Assembly (NCBI GenBank): GCA_028023455.1
Contig: JAQFVV010000003.1
Coordinates: forward strand, 952,001-1,016,000
Reading direction: 5' to 3'
Length of the DNA: 64,000 bases
Source of the DNA: Epiperipatus broadwayi
Lineage: Eukaryota > Onychophora > Udeonychophora > Euonychophora > Peripatidae
Positions 47,318 through 59,604 of the stretch are shown here, piece by piece; position 1 is the first letter of the stretch, and every line of letters starts with the position of its first letter. The position numbers and the translations under genes are program-made. The notes under the pieces are model-generated. The model was not told where the DNA came from and ran no database searches. It worked only from the letters and a program-made list of their open reading frames with translations.

Positions 47318-50300
47318 ATGAAATGAAAAATTGGTGCTTTTAATGTAAGGTGTTTAAACTCTGTGTCAAAAGTCATGGACCTCTCAAAATGGCTTAGTAT
47401 TACTCAATCCCAAGTAATTGGTTTGCTTGAAACAAAAATATATGACAGATCAAGTATAGAACCATCAGACTATTTACATCATCATGGTTTCTCTATTTTC
47501 TCAAAGACACCCATTACCCCATAAGCAGGCATGGGTGCAATTATCAATAAAACATGTCCATTTGAAACATTTAGAATACTTTATATGGACTCTCATATAA
47601 TGATCATCACATTAAATCATCAAGCCTTGGTTCTAAACATAGTTTTTGAATATATACCTCCAGGGCCAACAATAGCAAATATGCTAGTATTGACAATTAA
47701 CTCTCTCCTTGCATCATCATCATATCCATGTTTATTATTAGGGGACTTCAACATGTCTTATGGTCAATTTGTTAAGAAATGGCTTCACAGACTCACTATT
47801 CCACTGATGAGTGGAGAAGGATGTCTGCCAAATAATACAGTATCCCTTAACAATGGTAGACATTCTTCACTGATTGACTTGGTCTTCTACTCTCCTATGC
47901 TGCATCATATGATTAAAATATCTTTCAATAACTCAACACTATCAGATCACCTAGCATTATTTGTCACCATAAACATTGACTTGTCATATAAAACACAATT
48001 ATCAACTAATAAAACAATTCGAATATTAATTCCAAGTAGAACCACAGAATTTCTGTTTTCTGAAATCTACATAGCAATCTTCAAAATGATGAAGCTAGAA
48101 CTAGATCCTCCACAATCATGGATTGCTTTTGTCAACATTATCCCTCACACAATTAACCATATTACACAGATTTCTTCCCCACCTACAAAATTTCTAGTAT
48201 TAGCCGATGAGCTGCACAAGAGAATTATTCATTCTACAACGAAGGCTGATGAATACCCAAGAATTGCTGCTCTGAGAAAAGCTTATTTTTCCACATGCAA
48301 AACACTTATAGAATATTTGTCGATTAAAAAAATGGAAAATATATTTAAACAAACCTCATACATAGTCAAGACAATACATTCACTGGGTTTTGGGACAACC
48401 CCCAAAAATTAGAGTCCCTAGTGCACTTAAAATACAAAATGAGGTGGTATCTGGTAACAACATTCTTAACTCTTTGTATCTACATTATAAAAATGCCTTT
48501 CAAGGTAGTAAAAGATTTTATCCAAAGCCAAATTATTTTGGAATTTCAGATGATGACATTTTATTTGTCCCAGAAGAATTCATTAAGAAAATGGCAGATA
48601 TATCTGACTCTTGTCACCCTGGAATACATGGCATACCTAAATTTGTGTATGCTCATCTTGGGCACTTTACTGCAAAATACTTGTCAAGACTGGAAATTTT
48701 TTTATCAAAAGAACTATATCTTTTTGAAGGCTTATATCCCATACTACTAGTCCCGTTTCACAAAAAAACAGAAAAAATCTCGACTGTCAAAAACATACGG
48801 CCCATATCTATAGCCCCTTGGAATCAAAATCCTTGAATCTGTAATAAAAGACAAAATTGAAACGCATATTCTACCAATGATCTCAAGATGGCAGTTTGCA
48901 AAAAAAGGATCATCTACCGGACAAGCTGCGATTCTATTCAAAACAATTATTGATGATGTTAGAAACAGGAAGAAACATAGTCTAATAGCTGTTCAATTAG
49001 ACATTAAAGCTGCCTTTGACACAGTTCCAATTGGAAAACTTATTGATGTATTGGTAGATACACCAATTCCTAGATCAATACTATATGTCATTACCAACCT
49101 CTTGATTAAGAGTGAAATACACCTAACAATGAATGGAAAATACTTGCCTTCCTTCAACCCTTACTGCTCCATTCCACAAGGATCTCCATTAAGTGCCATC
49201 TTAGTCACAACATATATAAACTCACTTTTGAACAAAATTGAAAAAACCATACCTGGTATATACATTTCGAGAATAAATACTAACATATCATGCTTAGCCT
49301 TCATGGATGATATCACTGTGTTCCTGTCAAATAAAAAATATCTTCCAATGCTGTTGCAAATACTGGAAGAATACTCAAGGGAGTATAGACTTGAATTCAA
49401 TGCTGATAAATCATGTGCATGGAAAATTTTTAATGGACAGCCTATCCAGCATCCTTTCTTTAAAGGAAAGCCTACCCCTTTTTTGGGATTTCATTCCATC
49501 TGAGTAATGCAGCAATGCAAGAAAAATCCATAATATACTCAAAATAAAAATTGAAAATATAACAAGCTCACTCATGAAAACTTATCTCTCAGTTTACGCA
49601 AAAGTATCACTATTCAACATGCTAATCACTACAAGAATCATATACTATACTCCAATAGTTATATATGCAAAAGCCTTTCTCACATATATATATATTCAAT
49701 GCTCAGAAAACTTTTATGGGGTCAACATATTGTTTCCATCTCGATCAGAAAACTTCAGTGCCAACTTATACATAATGGGATGGGACTTCATTCAGTTAAC
49801 ACATTTAGAATACAGAAAACACTAAACCTCATCTCATCTATTACTAAATTATTCCCTCACATTGCTCCTATCACTGATAGACCACCATCTACCAAAGGCT
49901 ACTGGAAAAACCTTATTGACACTTTGCTTTCCATTGATAATCTCCATTTCCACCCTCCCCTGAATAAATATAAATATTGGGAAGTTTATTCACTCATCCA
50001 ACAACACTCAATTTGATGAGGATAAGTCAATTTTAAGTCTCAATAACCGTCAAATAATTAGAAAATTTAGGTTTTGGAACCTAGAGCCAAAATTCTTTGA
50101 TTTCTTAGTAAAGCTTAATATGGAATGCCTCCCTACTTTTTATTTTTATAAATATAGAAGACAGTGCAAGAGAGTAGATGCTCAGTGCACACTCTGTCAC
50201 AGGGATGTGGAAACACAACCACATCTATTCTTTGACTGTCAATGCTTTGACAACATGCAGATAACAATCCCTAGACTATTCAATAACACTCATGTTAATA

Positions 50301-50509
50301 TGCACTATTTATTTAAAACATTCAGTAAGGGTATATATGCACAAATTCAGGCAAGCACTTTTATTCTATATGCACTATGTTGCACTAGATGTACATTCAT
50401 GTACAATAATAACCCTAGAAGATAACCAAACACTTTTTCAATCAAATTGGAAAGTATTAGACAAAGGGACAAGAAAATCACATCAGAAAAAGTCTTTCAA
50501 GACACTTAG
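47318..50509 (+). pseudogene. LINE ORF2 (endonuclease-reverse transcriptase)
   Basis: ATG 47318 opens an apurinic-type endonuclease: FNVRCL, LLETK, LLGDFN (about 47740-47757), LIDLVF and SDHLALF (about 47944-47964). Stops lie at 47324 and 47522, with a frameshift near 48395 and another near 48820. The reverse transcriptase has NIRPISIAP, QLDIKAAFDTV (motif A, Asp, about 48994-49026), IPQGSPLSAIL (motif B, about 49171-49203) and AFMDDITVF (motif C, both Asp, about 49300-49324), so its catalytic residues are intact. Further shifts occur near 49500, 49690 and 50010. The tail has GMGLHSVN, RFWNLEPKFFDFL and CTLCHRDVETQPHLFFDC (zinc type), and stops at TAG 50507-50509. ORF2 copies the element into nicked chromosomal DNA. 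Confidence 0.82.
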
Positions 50510-50896
50510 TCTTTAATGAATGAAAATCTTAGATCCTAGCCTAAAGTAATAACAATTGTCTCATTTTGTCACCTCAGTGCGATGATGAAAGAGACGTAAA
50601 TAAACTTATATAATTTTTTACAGTTTTGAGATTTTCTGCTTTTTATGTATGTACTTTAATTTAAGATGAACTGACTTTTCATTTAATTTCTCATATATAT
50701 ATAATTTTTTTTTATAATTAAGTATTTATTTATACAGCACTATAGTATTTTTTTAGTGCTCACTCATATTCTTTGTATATCTATCATGTACATGTTATTA
50801 TACCTTTCTTACTATACTAAATGTATCAAATTCCTGTATCATACTGTATGTAATAAGCTATGTAACCCTTGATTGCTTAATAAAGTTCTTTGAAAA

Positions 50897-51100
<204 letters not shown>

Positions 51101-51103
51101 TAA

Positions 51104-51467
51104 TAATTGTTTCTAAAATTATTGTCCGTCCCCCCCAAAATCCCTATTAAGATTTTGTTTTATATTTCTAATCAATATTGCACTTTAATTTTTCTATCCT
51201 TTCTATTATTTGTATAATTAATCATTTTATACTATCTTTCTCAAACCTGTGACCTGTTTCTAATGAATACAAATAAATAGATGACCTCTTATCATATTTC
51301 TGTTGAATTAATCTTGTATGAATTGAATTCTGTGTTTCATCTACATAATTAGTTTTTAGTTATACAAATAATAGAAGGGATAGAAAATTAAAGAGGCAAT
51401 ATTGTTTAGAAATTTAAAACCAAATCTTAATAGGGATTTTAGAGTAAAGACAATAATTTTATAAACA

Positions 51468-51472
<5 letters not shown>
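51104..51472. repeat. Nested inverted repeat
   Basis: 51104-51225 is inverted at 51360-51472 with modest divergence (words aaaatccctattaagattttg, caatattg, attttctatcc, ctattatttgtat), with about 135 bp between the arms. There is a seven-C run in the left arm. Together with flanking (TAA)n and (ATT)n it forms a palindrome inside the larger inverted repeat. The family is unknown. Confidence 0.75.
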
Positions 51473-51562
<90 letters not shown>

Positions 51563-51563
51563 A

Positions 51564-51657
<94 letters not shown>
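51469..51657. repeat. (ATT)n joined to (AAT)n
   Basis: About 92 bp of ATT units (51469-51560) meet about 93 bp of AAT units (51565-51657) head to head. The pair can fold into a long hairpin. Confidence 0.95.
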
Positions 51658-52120
51658 GTTTGAATATAAGGGTTTATTTTTAAAAATAAAGTTGAAGAAA
51701 ATAATGGCAGAATGTGTTGTTAAGCAAGTATAAAAAAATTTTGAATTTTGTCAGTTGCTTTTTAGAAATAGAATTTTAAAGAGGTAATTTGTAATGTAAA
51801 CAAGTTAATAGTTAATTAAAATATATATATTAAAATAAAATTAAAAGTAATTAAAAATATAAGTAAGAATATAATAATAAAGTAATGTTTATTAAATAAT
51901 AAAGTTAATAGTTAAAGTTAAAAAATTAAAATTATAAAATATAATAATTAAAAATAAAATAATATAAATAAGTGAAAATTAGTTAAGAATAGAATAAAAA
52001 ATGAAAAATGATTATGTAGTCAGATTAAGATGTATGTTTGATTATGTATATAAATATGTGTATAAAATGTATTAATTGTATGATTATATATTTGGATATT
52101 GTAGCTCTGATGATGACTGC
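51658..52120 (+). repeat. Right arm of ~0.5-kb inverted repeat
   Basis: Inverted counterpart of 44700-45220. At its outer end CTGATGA (52107-52113) is intact and followed by TGACTGC. Compared with the left arm, about nine bases that complete the hammerhead stem II are missing before AAAA, so this motif is broken by a small deletion. The arms are similar but not identical, so the structure is old or the two copies inserted separately. Confidence 0.7.
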
Positions 52121-52220
52121 AAAATTACTTTCATTTTTATAACTTGAATCAATTTTTTAACTCTTCAGAAATATTATCAAATTCACCACTTCCTTTATTT
52201 TGCTGTGATATCTTGTATAA

Positions 52221-52484
52221 ATGCAATTTATTCACTCTACGTTGAACACTTTTTAGCAAAAGCCTTTTATTATGCATACATACATATGCAATCTTAAATT
52301 CAGAGTCACGTTTACTTTAAATTTTTAAAAGTAAAGATTTTTTTTTACTTAATGTTTTTTTTTTACTTTTAAAAAATTTAAAGTAAATGTGGCTCTGAAG
52401 AAGACTGCAGGACAGTCAAAATGTAAGATTGTATGGATTTTTGCTAAAAAGTGTTCAAAGTAGAGTGAATAAATTGCATTTTCT
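52221..52484. mobile_element. Foldback element with hammerhead-like core
   Basis: The left arm 52221-52330 is inverted at about 52361-52484 (words atgcaatttattcactctac, gaacactttttagcaaaa, caatctta, tttactttaaa). The right arm carries a hammerhead-like core on the plus strand: CTGAAGA (52395-52401, allowed by the CTGANGA consensus), stem II GACTG (52403-52407) with CAGTC (52413-52417), then AAAA in place of GAAA (52418-52421). The left arm lacks the stem II part. No ORF. The core matches those at 44711, 52107 and 53019, linking these loci as one ribozyme lineage. Confidence 0.68.
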
Positions 52485-52936
52485 AACTGTTTTTCAAAGA
52501 GATCCTGAAAAGACTTGTGCATGTAAGTAGTATGTCAGCCAATATAGTTTGTCATAGAATTTGTACTCATTGACAGTTTTATAGCTTTTTCATTTACAAT
52601 TTTTTTCATGACAAAGTTAATCAATTTTTTAATTTAGAATTTCAGGCTTATGGTAAATTTATTCAATACATGAATTAGAATAGTTAAAAAATTATATAAA
52701 GTACAACATACTTTTACTGCTAAAGGTAAAAATTAACAGGTAAACTAACTAAAATATTAATTAAAGCCTTACAAATCATAATAAAAACGAATAATTAGCC
52801 TACATCTTAACTGAATAAGAAATGTGTCTATGTTTACAGTAGAACCTGTCTTATTTTTCTCTTTTTACTTTCTTTGCATTTATTCATATATATATATATA
52901 TATATGATAAACAAAAATGGTAGAAACACCATCTGT

Positions 52937-53206
52937 GGATATATATATATTGCTTTAACTCCCCTCATACACACTTCAATGCACATTTTTGTTAATCATT
53001 TCTTTATTTTTCTGGCAGTTTCAGCTGTCCTGCAGTCTTCATCAGAGTGATCTTAATTTTTTCTACCATTTAAAATAGCTCTGATAAAGATTGCAGGACA
53101 GTTAAAACTGTTAGAAAAATAAAGAAATTATTTTAATTTTTTTTTTTTGCATTAAAGTGTATATGAGGGGAATTAAAGCAATAATATATATATATATATA
53201 TGAATA
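52937..53206. mobile_element. Second foldback with hammerhead-like cores
   Basis: The left arm (about 52937-53049) is inverted at 53078-53206, with a centre of only about 30 bp and (TA)n at both outer ends. The minus strand of the left arm has CTGATGA (53039-53045) and GAAA (53019-53022), both intact, around a GACTG-CAGGA-CAG hairpin with an imperfect base. The right arm has CTGATAA (53081-53087), a GATTG/CAGTT stem kept by G-U wobbles, and AAAA. I could not draw a clear stem I or a UH cleavage site, so ribozyme activity is doubtful. Confidence 0.65.
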
Positions 53207-54388
53207 GAACCTTTCATAGTAGCGGATCTCACTGTACACTTCTAATGATACTATATTTACAATTTGTAAAGAGATGACCAATAGCTATTAAAAATCCTAT
53301 CATGAATTATGACTAATATTATATATAATGTAACTTAAGTGGTAGCACTTTAATTCTGTATTTTAATAGATTAATTATTATAATATTGCCAGTATGGTTT
53401 TAGATAAAATTATGACCCATTAATTAAGAAAATTCTTAGAAAGACTATAAGCAAAAGTTAAACAATTTTTATTGGAGAGCATGGAATTTGGAAAAATTAT
53501 CTTCAATCAAATATATGGGACCACTTTTGGATTTGATGTGCTGATGTATGGAAATTATGTGTCAAAATCTTAAACTAATTAATGCCTTATGAAATTAATA
53601 TTTAATTTTAGTACTGATAAAATAACAGTAGTAGTATTATAAAATCATTTTTAATTATAATATAAAGCTGAGAAGTCATTTGTAGTACCTTGTAATCAAT
53701 GCCTGGTAACCATTTTTTAATTTCTTAATAGGGCATTTTTTGTGTAATGATAAGAGTTCATTCTTTTTTTCTGGTTATTTTTTTTGTATAAAACTTCAAA
53801 ATTTATATAGCAGATCACTATTATTTCAATTTTATCATTTTAACTTGTTAAGTAATATATTGCAAACAAGATTTACTTGCTTTGCTAGTATTTTTTACTA
53901 TTAAAGAAACTATTCAGAATATTTTAGTTATTATATAACAAATTGTCATCAATTTTAGCCATATCAATACAATGTGGGACAAAGACTTATCCAAGACTAT
54001 TCCAATACTTTCAAAGTATACATTCATCACATTTATTCTGGAGGTATTTTTTGTCGTATCCAACTCATATGCAGTTTCTCTTAAGATCATTCAAGAATCT
54101 TTTGAGATTCACTCTAGGATTTAGATTATCTATATTATTTATTCTACTAACATGTCCAGCTCCATTTTATTTTACATTTTTAATTTTTTCAAAGGTATGC
54201 ATTAAAACCATTTGGTCTTTATCTGTGTTTTTTACATTTAATTCATAAGAGTTAATGTAGAGAAATTATTGTAGTGTATAGGAATTGTTTTATAGGTTGC
54301 AATCTATATCTCACTATTAAAACAATCCACAAAAGATAACTAATAAAACATTTTTATTAAAAACTTTCATAGTCAACTCATATATATA
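53207..54388. other. No gene recognised
   Basis: AT-rich. The ORF at 53943-54248 has no recognisable domain. The stretch ends in a (TA)n run into which the LTR element is inserted. Confidence 0.5.
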
Positions 54389-56067
54389 TATAATGTGCCA
54401 AGGCCAAATTGGCACATGTATATAAAATAATTTTGTCATAAAAAAATTATTAAAACAAAAAAAGTCTTTTGCAAAAGAGTTTGAAATAAAAGTTGAAAAA
54501 TCATTGATTTAAAGTGGGAAGGGGTTTTTCTTAAAGTTAAACTGAAGGTTTTATAAAAAGGAAGTAAAGAGTTTATTATTATTAGTGAAATACAAATTAA
54601 AAGCTTTAAAAAAATATATAAATCTCTTCATTTAAATTAAAGAAGAAAAATAATCTTAAAACTAGTTTTGATGTGTAGAGTAAAATTATATATGTGCGTG
54701 CGAATGTAAAATAAATGTATCAGTATTAAATATTATAAATAAATGAAAAATATATTTAAAAAAAAACACAGTGGTGCACTACTAATTAAAGATATGAAAA
54801 CAACACGTTTTGAAATAGCTACTACTAATTAAACAATCAATCAAAAAACATGTTGTCTTAGGATTAATTGCTAAAGAAATTCGACAACAGATATTTGCTG
54901 GAGAATATCAAAAGGAAAACACTTCTTCAATATAAATACTGAATATTTTATCGGACAATAAGTTAAGAGTTTTTATTCATTCTAGTTGGCAGTGACAGTC
55001 TTGTGCAATTTCTATTATGAATCCAGAAACAAACATGCATTGTTGAGCAGCTTTTGGAAATATACGCTCGTGCTCCAGCCTTTTTAGTCCAACAAGATCA
55101 TCAAAACCTGCCTGAGAAATAATGTCTGCATAACAACTCAGAAATCCTCCGTCAAATGTTCAACTGTCTTCAAGAATAAAGCAAATGGTTTTGCACAAAA
55201 TCTCTTCAAGAAACGTCCAAATCTAACCGGTTAGATATAATCCATCAGAGGCAGCAGAAGCAGCCAACAACAAGCAATATCCACGTTACCAAAAATCCTA
55301 GGTAAACATTTATTTATTATCATTTATACGTAGTAGCCACCGCTGTAATTCGTAAATATTCAAGATTCAAATTATATGAACTCTATCATACATAAAATGA
55401 ACTATTGATATGTGTGTTTAAGTTTCAAATGCTATTAATGCTTTATTATTATGAGTTAATATGTGCATGATCATTATATCAGTGTTATTTGTTAAATTAT
55501 ATAAATGCCAGTGTTCTACTATTAAAATCTACAAGAATATTTAAACTAGTTTAGAAATGTTAATTTAAAATATGTGTGTATTATATTAAATTTATAGAAT
55601 GTTTAAAATTATTTAATGTTAATTAATAAATTGTCTTTAAAACTTAAACTTTATTTGTCGGTCAATTCTTTTTATCAATTCTTTTTACCAACCTTTTATT
55701 AATTCTTTCCACCACCAATTTTGTATAATTTGTTATTAAATCAAATTAGACTGAGCTAGGTTAAGGGAATGTTTCGAGCGCTGGATTATGAGCCTACTGC
55801 CCGAATACGTTAGTCTTCAGACTAGCTGGCGCCCCGGGGTTTACTCCAAAACAAATAAAGTATTTGGATAGTAGGGGTTTGAATCTAGAAGCCGAGGTGG
55901 GCCATTGTTGATAGTTAAAGCTATCAATAAGATTTCCCATTTTGCTTGAACGTGCCGGTTCGTTCACGTAACCTTTATATGATTATAAATGTATTGTGAA
56001 GGAGTTTGAAACCGGCCAAAACTTATATACGTGTAAGAAAGTGGTTTCAGCGGTTCGACCCGGTACA
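54389..56067 (+). repeat. 5' LTR
   Basis: It begins TATAATGTGCC, where the 3' LTR has TGTAATGTGCC, so the first G has changed to A. It ends GGTACA, the usual CA end. A 16-base-scale deletion relative to the 3' LTR lies near 55450. The LTR supplies promoter and polyadenylation signals; none is identified with certainty. Confidence 0.9.
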
Positions 56068-56495
56068 TAAATGGCTTTACCCAGTGTTTGGGGCTGAATC
56101 CGTCAAAAATGACAGTTAATTAAATACTTTGTTTCTTGTTTAAAAATAAAAACCTTAAAGAAATCTAAATTACGTATGTGAAAGTGTATTAAATTAAAAA
56201 TAAAAAAAAGAATTGACCGAAAACTTTTTTTTTCTTTAAATGAAAAGAGATTTTGTGCTATTTACGTTATTTAAAATAAATCATTCTGTTAAATCAGAGA
56301 CAGTTGGGTGTTTGGGCAGAGTTAAGCATTAAGATCGGGTAGAGATAAATGGACAAAGGAGGGGAAGAATCAGCGTGCATTTCCAGTTTAGAAATAAATA
56401 AATAAATAAAATAGAAATTAGTAAACTTATGAGCGTGAATAAAATATAATATTAAAGAAAAATAATATAAAAAAGTAAAGTTTAAAATTATAAAT

Positions 56496-57893
56496 ATGAC
56501 AAGAAATAAACCTAAAATGGAGACTCAAGGTAAAAAAACAGACAATGTTCCCAGCGAGGAACAAAATAAAACCGAAACTAGTGAAATAGAAAAGGTCCCC
56601 AGTGAAGAAAAAATAGAAACTCAAGCGAAAGAAGTAGAGAATGCTTCTAGTGAGGAACAAAAAGATAAAAACAAAAAAGAGGTTGAGCAAAAAGAAGAGA
56701 ATAGGGAAGTCATAGCTTTATTAACTTGCATGTTTGAAAAACAAAAAGAAACAGCCGAAGAATATAAAAAAATAGCTGAAGAGCTTAAAAACCAAAATAA
56801 TGAAATGAAGAGTAAATTGGAAGGGCAAGCTGAAATGCTTGAAAAGTTAAAGGACCAGATCGAAATGGGCCAGAATAAAATAAAAGAAGAAATTAGGGAA
56901 GAAATAGAAGAGATTAAAACACAAGTAGAAAATCAAATAGAGACCGCTTACCAAGTAATTGAAAAAAATAAGATAGAAGATAGAAAAGTAATTGAAGAGA
57001 TAAAAGTCGGAATGATGGATTTAGCTTGGAAAGTAAATCAAAAGAATAGTAAAAATAGTTCGCAAACGGAAATAAATCAGTGTGACCACTTGAATGCAAA
57101 CATGCACATTATAAACAATCCGGCAATCGTGAACCAGTTTTTGAAAATACGGATATTTTCTGGCCATCAAGGTGAAGCTCCTATGGAGCATTTAAATAGT
57201 TTGGAGTGCTATTTCACTCTGAATCAATTAAGTGAGGAGGCTATGATCGCAATAGCTTGTAGCCATTTACAAGGGGGGTCTCAATCTCGGTGGAACTCTT
57301 TATATAAAAAACCCGTCACTTTTGCCGAATATAAAATTGCTATTTTAGCTAGTTGTTGGAGAGAAGATTATCAGGAAAATCTTCATCACCAGATCTCGCA
57401 AGATAAATGGCGACCTGGTGAACTGTTCGTTTCTTTTTTTAGAAGGCAAGTGGCAAAATTACGCTCTTTAACAGCAGACCCACTATCTGAACAACAAATT
57501 GTCAGGATAGTCCGCCATAGTTTTCCTCATAATGTCGAGCAAATGCTCATAGGAACTGAAAGGAAAACAGTGGAACAAATGGCGGAATTGTTGAGCGCTT
57601 TCGACAGAGCTAGACCAACTTTTGATATGAGAGATAGGGGATTCAAACCCCAACTTAGAGAGCCGGCTGTAAATGCCATAAGATATAGACATAGGTCGAA
57701 TTCGGGGAGTCCCCGGAGGAGACGTTATTCTAATAGTCCCGAGAGAACAAAAATCTTTCGAAGAACTGACAGCGATCCTGACATCTCTCATACTAGATTT
57801 AAGGAAAGGCCCAGGGGTGATTCTCAATCCCCCAGCATGAGTGGCTATATGCAGAAAAAAAAATATACGAAAGAACCACCAGACAAAAATTAA
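56496..57893 (+). CDS. gag: Retrotransposon Gag protein, intact ORF
   Basis: A 465-residue ORF without interruption and much less AT-rich than its surroundings. Residues 1-60 are polar and rich in Glu/Lys. About 60-190 is a long charged coiled-coil region. About 215-365 resembles the retrotransposon Gag capsid domain (FSGHQGEAPMEHL, YFTLNQLSEEAMIAIA, LQGG-QSRWN, a WREDYQENL segment, then FRRQVAKLRS). The C-terminal ~75 residues are Arg/Ser-rich with RRRRYSNSPER and are likely to bind nucleic acid; no CCHC zinc knuckle is present. Gag assembles the particle that packages element RNA. An intact frame in an enzyme-less element suggests recent activity or selection on Gag. The start was chosen as the first in-frame ATG. 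It is probably not a host gene because it lies between matched LTRs. Confidence 0.85.
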   Translation: MTRNKPKMETQGKKTDNVPSEEQNKTETSEIEKVPSEEKIETQAKEVENASSEEQKDKNKKEVEQKEENREVIALLTCMFEKQKETAEEYKKIAEELKNQNNEMKSKLEGQAEMLEKLKDQIEMGQNKIKEEIREEIEEIKTQVENQIETAYQVIEKNKIEDRKVIEEIKVGMMDLAWKVNQKNSKNSSQTEINQCDHLNANMHIINNPAIVNQFLKIRIFSGHQGEAPMEHLNSLECYFTLNQLSEEAMIAIACSHLQGGSQSRWNSLYKKPVTFAEYKIAILASCWREDYQENLHHQISQDKWRPGELFVSFFRRQVAKLRSLTADPLSEQQIVRIVRHSFPHNVEQMLIGTERKTVEQMAELLSAFDRARPTFDMRDRGFKPQLREPAVNAIRYRHRSNSGSPRRRRYSNSPERTKIFRRTDSDPDISHTRFKERPRGDSQSPSMSGYMQKKKYTKEPPDKN

Positions 57894-59604
57894 AAATATA
57901 TAATCTGACGGATTTGCCGGTTTGACCTAGTTATTAACGACCATGGATTTGGAATAATGAAAAATGTTTAACAAAGTTTAATGAAATAAATAAAAAGACG
58001 AGTATCAAGTTAGTTTGAATAATTAAAAATGATTAAAGTTAGTCTTAGTAAAATAAAATAACAATCTTAGAGTTTAAAATGTCAAAGCATCAATAAAACA
58101 ATTTATGTCAAAACCCTCGATTATGTCTTATCGATTATATTGATATCCCAGCTCATAAGTCTAGAACATAGCGGAGCGTGACGCAAACAAAATAAATGTG
58201 TAAAATCAAAATAGACAAGCAAAATGAAAATGTTTTTTTTTTTTAAAAAAAAGAGAGTAAAAATAATGCTTTAAAAATAAAAATGAAATAAATAAGTGTA
58301 TAATGAACGTATTAATGGAAATAAAACATTATCAAATAAAATTTAAAAAAAAAAAAGTGTATTAAATTAGGATTGAGGTGTGTGCGAGTATTTGGGCAAG
58401 GAGATAAATTCCAGGCCTGACTTTTGTTGGATTAAGCCTCTTCTTGTGGTGACTTTGTTCTACAGATGGGTAGTGCGAAGAATAAATAATACTGATGATG
58501 ATGCGCCAGTAGAAAAGTCCTGGCATATAAAAGTTAATAAATCTGGAGGAAAAATTCCCAGTAACCAAATAAAATAAATATTTTAGTAAGTCGAATGTGC
58601 AGTAGAGATAGTCCTGCCATTCGCAATCTTAAAGTCCCTGTTCATGATCCATTGTGCACAAAAATGCCCATGCTGTAGTCACGACTTCCGCAAGAAATTA
58701 AAAGTTGGTTTAAATCAGCACAAAATCTATCTGTGTGTTTGAATTGCCTTATACTTTGCTGCCTGCTTCTCTTAATATTACATTTATTACCTAATGATGA
58801 AAATAAAAACTAAAAATGCACTCTAGAAAAATAAGAATTTGAAGTGGTCAATACTTAGGAAAAGTGATCAAGCAATGTTAATAAGAAAATGTTCGTAAAT
58901 AAATAAGTAGGTCAAATAGTTAAAATAAAATCGATAAAATCAAGTTAAATAAATAAGCGTAAATAAATCTATAGTAAATAATAATGAAGAATGACTCGTA
59001 ATAAACTAATCGGTTTTTTTTTTTTTTTTTATTGAATACACGCATGTTAAATAAAGATGTTCGTAATGATTTAAAAATAATATTATAAGATTAGTGTAAA
59101 TAAATATTTTAAATAATGTTTCTTAAGGGTTATAAATAATATTGTAATATAAATAAATAGTGTAAGATATTGTTCATGTAAATTTAAAAATAAGGTTGGA
59201 AGATTAATAATAAAAAAATAAAAGTCAATCTAAAGTGTATTAAGAGTGTATAAGTATACATGTGTATATACACGCACATACACTGGTAATATTCGGTAAA
59301 TACGATACCTTATGATGAGTATCTTAAATGTATTTATCCAGATATCCTTTTAGGTTATTTTCTTGGTACTGCTGCACCTTATGATGTGTGCAAAAAGGGA
59401 TTTATTTATTATAGATTCCCTGTAAGCAAGTCCAGTAATAACTCGATATCTAGAATATTAGTAGGTGTAGAATTATGCTGCACATATACACATGTGTAGG
59501 AATTATCTAAAATAATAAATTAATAAATCTTTAGAGTCAAGAATTAAAATTGCAAGAGATAAAATGGTCAAAAATGATGCATTTTACTCTAAAATGGAGG
59601 GGGG
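57894..59604. other. Non-coding interior of the LTR element
   Basis: This is where pol would be expected. Only short ORFs occur (for example 58380-58577, 65 residues, no motif). About 58380-58760 and 59270-59470 are GC-richer than the rest and might be remnants or packaging or splicing signals, but nothing recognisable was found. Confidence 0.6.

Noticed and set aside
53943-54248. 101-residue ORF
   Set aside because: Hydrophobic low-complexity product without a recognisable family signature.
56068-56105. Primer-binding site after the 5' LTR
   Set aside because: tggctttaccc and tggggctgaatcc both begin with TGG, but neither matches a tRNA 3' end that I can name.
56496-57893. Domesticated host Gag gene
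   Set aside because: It lies between two matching young LTRs, so a transposon gene is the simpler reading.
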